A stretch of 64,000 nt of DNA from Pararhodonellum marinum. GTDB lineage: Bacteria; Bacteroidota; Bacteroidia; Cytophagales; Cyclobacteriaceae. The stretch covers positions 62,001 to 126,000 of the forward strand of contig NZ_JACEFJ010000001.1 of the NCBI RefSeq assembly GCF_015354735.1. Reading direction: 5' to 3'. Below the pieces are notes generated by a model, which saw only the letters and a program-made list of their open reading frames with translations, was not told where the DNA came from and made no database searches. This document shows positions 61,529 to 64,000 of the stretch, piece after piece. The translations under genes were made by a program, and so were the position numbers. How positions within the stretch are numbered: position 1 is the stretch's first letter; each line of letters begins with the position of its first letter.

Positions 61529-62693
61529 GGTAAATTTTACTGACTAAGGCCACCATTACTGTATATATCAGGTACATTGCAAGGTAAGGCCAAGGTGCAA
61601 ATTCCGGATACCACCGGCTGTAGGCTTCAAAATTTTTCCCGCCGTCAGGAATCCATTCCCAAAGCCGCATGGCGGGGAGCGCAAGTAAGCCAACAAGCAG
61701 CCATTGTCTGCCTGTAAATTCAACATCCCTGAGAAATAGCAACATCAAAAAGGGTGATCCCAAAAAAGCCAGACGCGTAAAGTCTCCTCCTGCCAAAAAA
61801 CTGAAAAATACATACAAGGGGGCCATAGGAAGCAGTATTTTTTGGATGGGATCCAACTTCCATTGACCTTTCTGAACTTTCCAAAGCCATATCCAGATAA
61901 ATGGACCAAAGGCCAATGTGACAGCAAGCATCCAACGTAAAAATGATATAGGGTGGGATACTCTATATGCTAATGTGGTGATAAGATTTAAAAAAATATT
62001 TTGAGAACCGTTATGCTCTGCAAAATAAACGGAGGCCCATTTGAATGCGCCGAAACTCAAAAGGACCGAAACCACCAATAAGCCAAAAGCTTTTTTATTC
62101 CCACAGATCAATTTATCCAGTCCAGGGTAAAGGGTGAGCAGCATCAAAGTAGGGAGCATGGATTCTTTTTGGAGAGTTCCTAAGGGAGCGAGTATTAGTA
62201 ACCAAATCCATTTTTCTTTCGTGAAAGCGATGAAAAGCAGAACCTGAACCAAATAGAGAGGCACATCCACATTGATCGGGTCCATGATGTTTGCTTTGAG
62301 GAGTCCAACCCAATGAAATGTAATCCAAAACCACGCTATCCAGGTTTTCAATCTATCCAGTCCAGCCATAGGTGCAGCAAAAAACCAACAGAATGAAAAC
62401 AAAACCGAAAAGATGAGATTGACAGCCAAGAAATCACCTTGGACACTGTCAAATGGCATCTTGGAAGCCATCCATGGTACGAGAATCCGAACGTTAAATG
62501 GGTATTTTACCGTATATTCCGGAGTCTGACCTTTGAAGTAGGCATAAGCCTTGGCATATTCATTGCCATCAAAGAGCAGGTTCAATTCATAGCTGAGCGG
62601 TTGCTGAAAATGATAAATCAGGCCAAAACCCAGAAGGGTCAGCAAAGCAGCCAAAATCGCTGGAAAGAAATGCTTCTTCTTCTCCGAATTCAA
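61494..62693 (-). CDS. Polytopic membrane protein, glycosyltransferase-C-like
   Basis: A 399-residue protein with about ten membrane helices. The first periplasmic-type loop after helix 1 holds NEYAKAYAYFKGQTPEYTVKYPFNVRILVPWMA in pieces, similar in layout to GT-C type sugar transferases, but no diagnostic Asp-Glu motif was recognised. The start is a TTG at 62691-62693: an in-frame TAA is directly upstream and the first ATG is far inside. It is divergent from dtd (32 bp). Confidence 0.7.
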   Translation of the reverse strand: MNSEKKKHFFPAILAALLTLLGFGLIYHFQQPLSYELNLLFDGNEYAKAYAYFKGQTPEYTVKYPFNVRILVPWMASKMPFDSVQGDFLAVNLIFSVLFSFCWFFAAPMAGLDRLKTWIAWFWITFHWVGLLKANIMDPINVDVPLYLVQVLLFIAFTKEKWIWLLILAPLGTLQKESMLPTLMLLTLYPGLDKLICGNKKAFGLLVVSVLLSFGAFKWASVYFAEHNGSQNIFLNLITTLAYRVSHPISFLRWMLAVTLAFGPFIWIWLWKVQKGQWKLDPIQKILLPMAPLYVFFSFLAGGDFTRLAFLGSPFLMLLFLRDVEFTGRQWLLVGLLALPAMRLWEWIPDGGKNFEAYSRWYPEFAPWPYLAMYLIYTVMVALVSKIYLNQKPASPLKK

Positions 62694-62725
62694 TTATCTT
62701 CAAGATTTATTACAAACCACATACA

Positions 62726-63178
62726 ATGATAGCAGTTATTCAGCGGGTTTCGGAGTCAGCCGTCAAAATTAATGGGCAAATCAAAGGAGAAATTAAACAG
62801 GGATTGTTGGTGCTCTTGGGCATCGAGGAAGCGGATGATGAGGAGGATATTGAGTGGTTAACCAACAAAGTGGTCAATCTGCGGATTTTCGCGGACGAGC
62901 AAGGGGTGATGAACAAAAGCATTCTGGAAGTGGGAGGGGAAATTTTATTGATCAGCCAGTTTACCTTACATGCCAGTACCAAAAAAGGAAACCGGCCATC
63001 CTACATCAAAGCAGCGAAACCGCCAACAGCCATCCCACTGTACGAGCGTTTCGGTGAGGTTTTGGAGATAAAACTGGGGAAACCCATAGCACGCGGAGAG
63101 TTTGGCGCTGACATGAAAGTGACCTTAACCAATGATGGTCCAGTAACCATTCTGATAGACACCAAAAACAAAATCTGA
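62726..63178 (+). CDS. dtd: D-aminoacyl-tRNA deacylase
   Basis: A 150-residue proofreading enzyme that removes D-amino acids from tRNA. It begins MIAVIQRVSESAVKINGQI. It contains the catalytic LISQFTLHAST (SQxT) and KAAKPPTAIPLYERF with the Gly/Pro-like cross-subunit motif region, plus GEFGADMKVTLTNDGPVTI. Length and motifs match DTD exactly. The ABC ATPase gene follows after 16 nt. Confidence 0.96.
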   Translation: MIAVIQRVSESAVKINGQIKGEIKQGLLVLLGIEEADDEEDIEWLTNKVVNLRIFADEQGVMNKSILEVGGEILLISQFTLHASTKKGNRPSYIKAAKPPTAIPLYERFGEVLEIKLGKPIARGEFGADMKVTLTNDGPVTILIDTKNKI

Positions 63179-63194
63179 TTTAGATTTTCCATCC

Positions 63195-64000
63195 ATGATC
63201 CAAAGCAACCCACTTTTTCAAAATGCAAAGTCTGAATCAACGACATTGATCAGCTTGAAAGGGATCTGTGTGCAGCATTTGGGTAGGGTGGTTTTTCAAG
63301 ATATGGATTTTGAGCTGAAAACAGGGGAAAACTGGGCCATTTTGGGTCATTCAGGTGTGCAAAAGACTGCTTTTTTGGAAACCCTGATGGGGCATACGGT
63401 GCTTAACAAGGGGACCTATGAACGACCTTTCGCTACTTCTTATTTGGCTAATAAGCAGGCTGCAGGAGAGGTCCACAGTTTCAGAGATCTGATGGCCTTC
63501 GTGTCTCAAAAGTATCTATTCAAGGACAAATCCAACCAACAGAATTTTTATTACCAACAGCGCTACAATTCCATGGATTCAGAAGCTACCCGCTCTGTAT
63601 TTGAGTATCTAAGCGAGGTACCGGTAAAAAATCAAGGTCCATGGTCCACGGATACTGTAATGGACCTTTTTCGATTGAAAGAGTTGGCAGAAGCATCTCT
63701 AATCAAACTATCCAATGGTGAAACCCGTAGACTTGCTTTGGCAGAGGCGCTGATAAAAAATCCAAAAATCCTGCTTTTGGATCAGCCTATGACTGGATTG
63801 GATACAGCAACAAAAAGTGGCTTTGATAAAATTCTACTTGAAATAGTCAAATCAGGCATTCAGGTAATCATGACCACCAATATTGATGAAATACCTACTT
63901 TCATTACCCACCTGGGCGTCCTTGGGAAATTTCGATTTAAAAAAAGAATTCTTAAAGAAAATTATCCGGAGCACGATTTTTCTTTAAAAAAGGGCTTTTC
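63195..64000 (+). CDS. ABC ATPase with atypical Walker motifs, partial at window edge
   Basis: At least 268 residues, running off the window. It reads as an ATP-binding cassette without a membrane domain: Walker A at LGHSGVQKTAFLE (about 50-62), signature LSNGETRRLALAEALI and LLLDQPMTGLD. It resembles ModF-type double-cassette proteins. The Walker A glycine before the lysine is Q, and the Walker B catalytic glutamate is Q, so ATP hydrolysis is probably weak or absent in this first cassette; a second one may follow beyond the edge. It follows dtd closely. Confidence 0.75.
   Translation, partial: MIQSNPLFQNAKSESTTLISLKGICVQHLGRVVFQDMDFELKTGENWAILGHSGVQKTAFLETLMGHTVLNKGTYERPFATSYLANKQAAGEVHSFRDLMAFVSQKYLFKDKSNQQNFYYQQRYNSMDSEATRSVFEYLSEVPVKNQGPWSTDTVMDLFRLKELAEASLIKLSNGETRRLALAEALIKNPKILLLDQPMTGLDTATKSGFDKILLEIVKSGIQVIMTTNIDEIPTFITHLGVLGKFRFKKRILKENYPEHDFSLKKGF

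Noticed and set aside
1-64000. CRISPR array, tRNA or rRNA genes, insertion sequence or prophage
   Set aside because: No evenly spaced direct repeats, no cloverleaf with a typical TTCGA arm, no transposase or phage structural genes were seen. A careful tRNA scan by program was not possible here.

Overview
The window looks like a piece of a chromosome from an aerobic Bacteroidota, most likely a Cytophagales / Cyclobacteriaceae-type marine or soil bacterium. Pointers are the moderate-to-low GC content, promoters of the TAnnTTTG (-7) type, few recognisable Shine-Dalgarno sites, the nusB-YtxH-DUF1573-yajC-YbbR-coaE gene order, long NusB and LptD proteins, a 7TM-plus-AraC regulator family and a UpxY/NusG-like protein. 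The genus is inference. No rRNA, tRNA, CRISPR array, intact insertion sequence or prophage was seen.

Layout. 1-3457 (minus): housekeeping operon nusB, YtxH, DUF1573 lipoprotein, yajC, YbbR-like, coaE (cut by the window edge). 3576-7712: leucine-dehydrogenase-type enzyme, an ABC exporter, a DinB-like protein and a beta-barrel protein. 8003-11423 (minus): class Ia ribonucleotide reductase nrdB-nrdA. 11424-12318: about 900 bp of non-coding DNA with several hairpins, then rplU-rpmA and a strong terminator. 13012-14398: a beta-barrel protein, a perfect 20-bp inverted repeat and fragments of what looks like a decayed type III restriction locus.

14485-25318 (minus) is the most accessory-looking block. 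It holds two alkyl-sulfatase-like metallo-beta-lactamase-fold proteins, each with its own membrane-anchored AraC-type regulator upstream, plus a BamA/D15-like barrel, a DUF2490 barrel and a DUF1254/1214 lipoprotein. One sulfatase paralog keeps the canonical HxHxDH metal motif. The other has HSHYCM, so it is probably a divergent enzyme. I consider this two-module block the best candidate for an undescribed system, possibly handling sulfated or other amphiphilic compounds at the cell surface.

25615-34844: a DUF502-like membrane protein, aceK (isocitrate dehydrogenase kinase/phosphatase, uncommon outside Proteobacteria), a candidate small RNA with a terminator, a Nudix CoA pyrophosphatase, a DUF819 permease, a small 2Fe-2S protein, a YbjQ-like protein, rfbA and a penicillin-acylase-family enzyme. 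35063-40989: trehalose and glucan metabolism (fused OtsA-OtsB, GH15 enzyme) around an orphan UpxY-like antiterminator whose promoter carries a Fur-box-like palindrome, then a DAHP synthase/chorismate mutase fusion. 40990-41468 is an interspersed intergenic repeat with three GC hairpins and strong strand asymmetry.

41469-64000: PagL-like acyloxyacyl hydrolase, proline dehydrogenase, lysS, arginine deiminase, lptD, a cell-wall amidase, a biotin-dependent carboxyltransferase subunit, a transglutaminase-like protein, an Sfp-type phosphopantetheinyl transferase, a tight WD40-DivIVA-folB-ChaN-DUF4268 operon, an IscA-like protein lacking its C-terminal cysteines, several small conserved proteins, dtd and the start of an ABC ATPase with unusual Walker residues. 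Envelope biogenesis (yajC, lptD, amidase, PagL, BamA-like) and central metabolism dominate the functional content.
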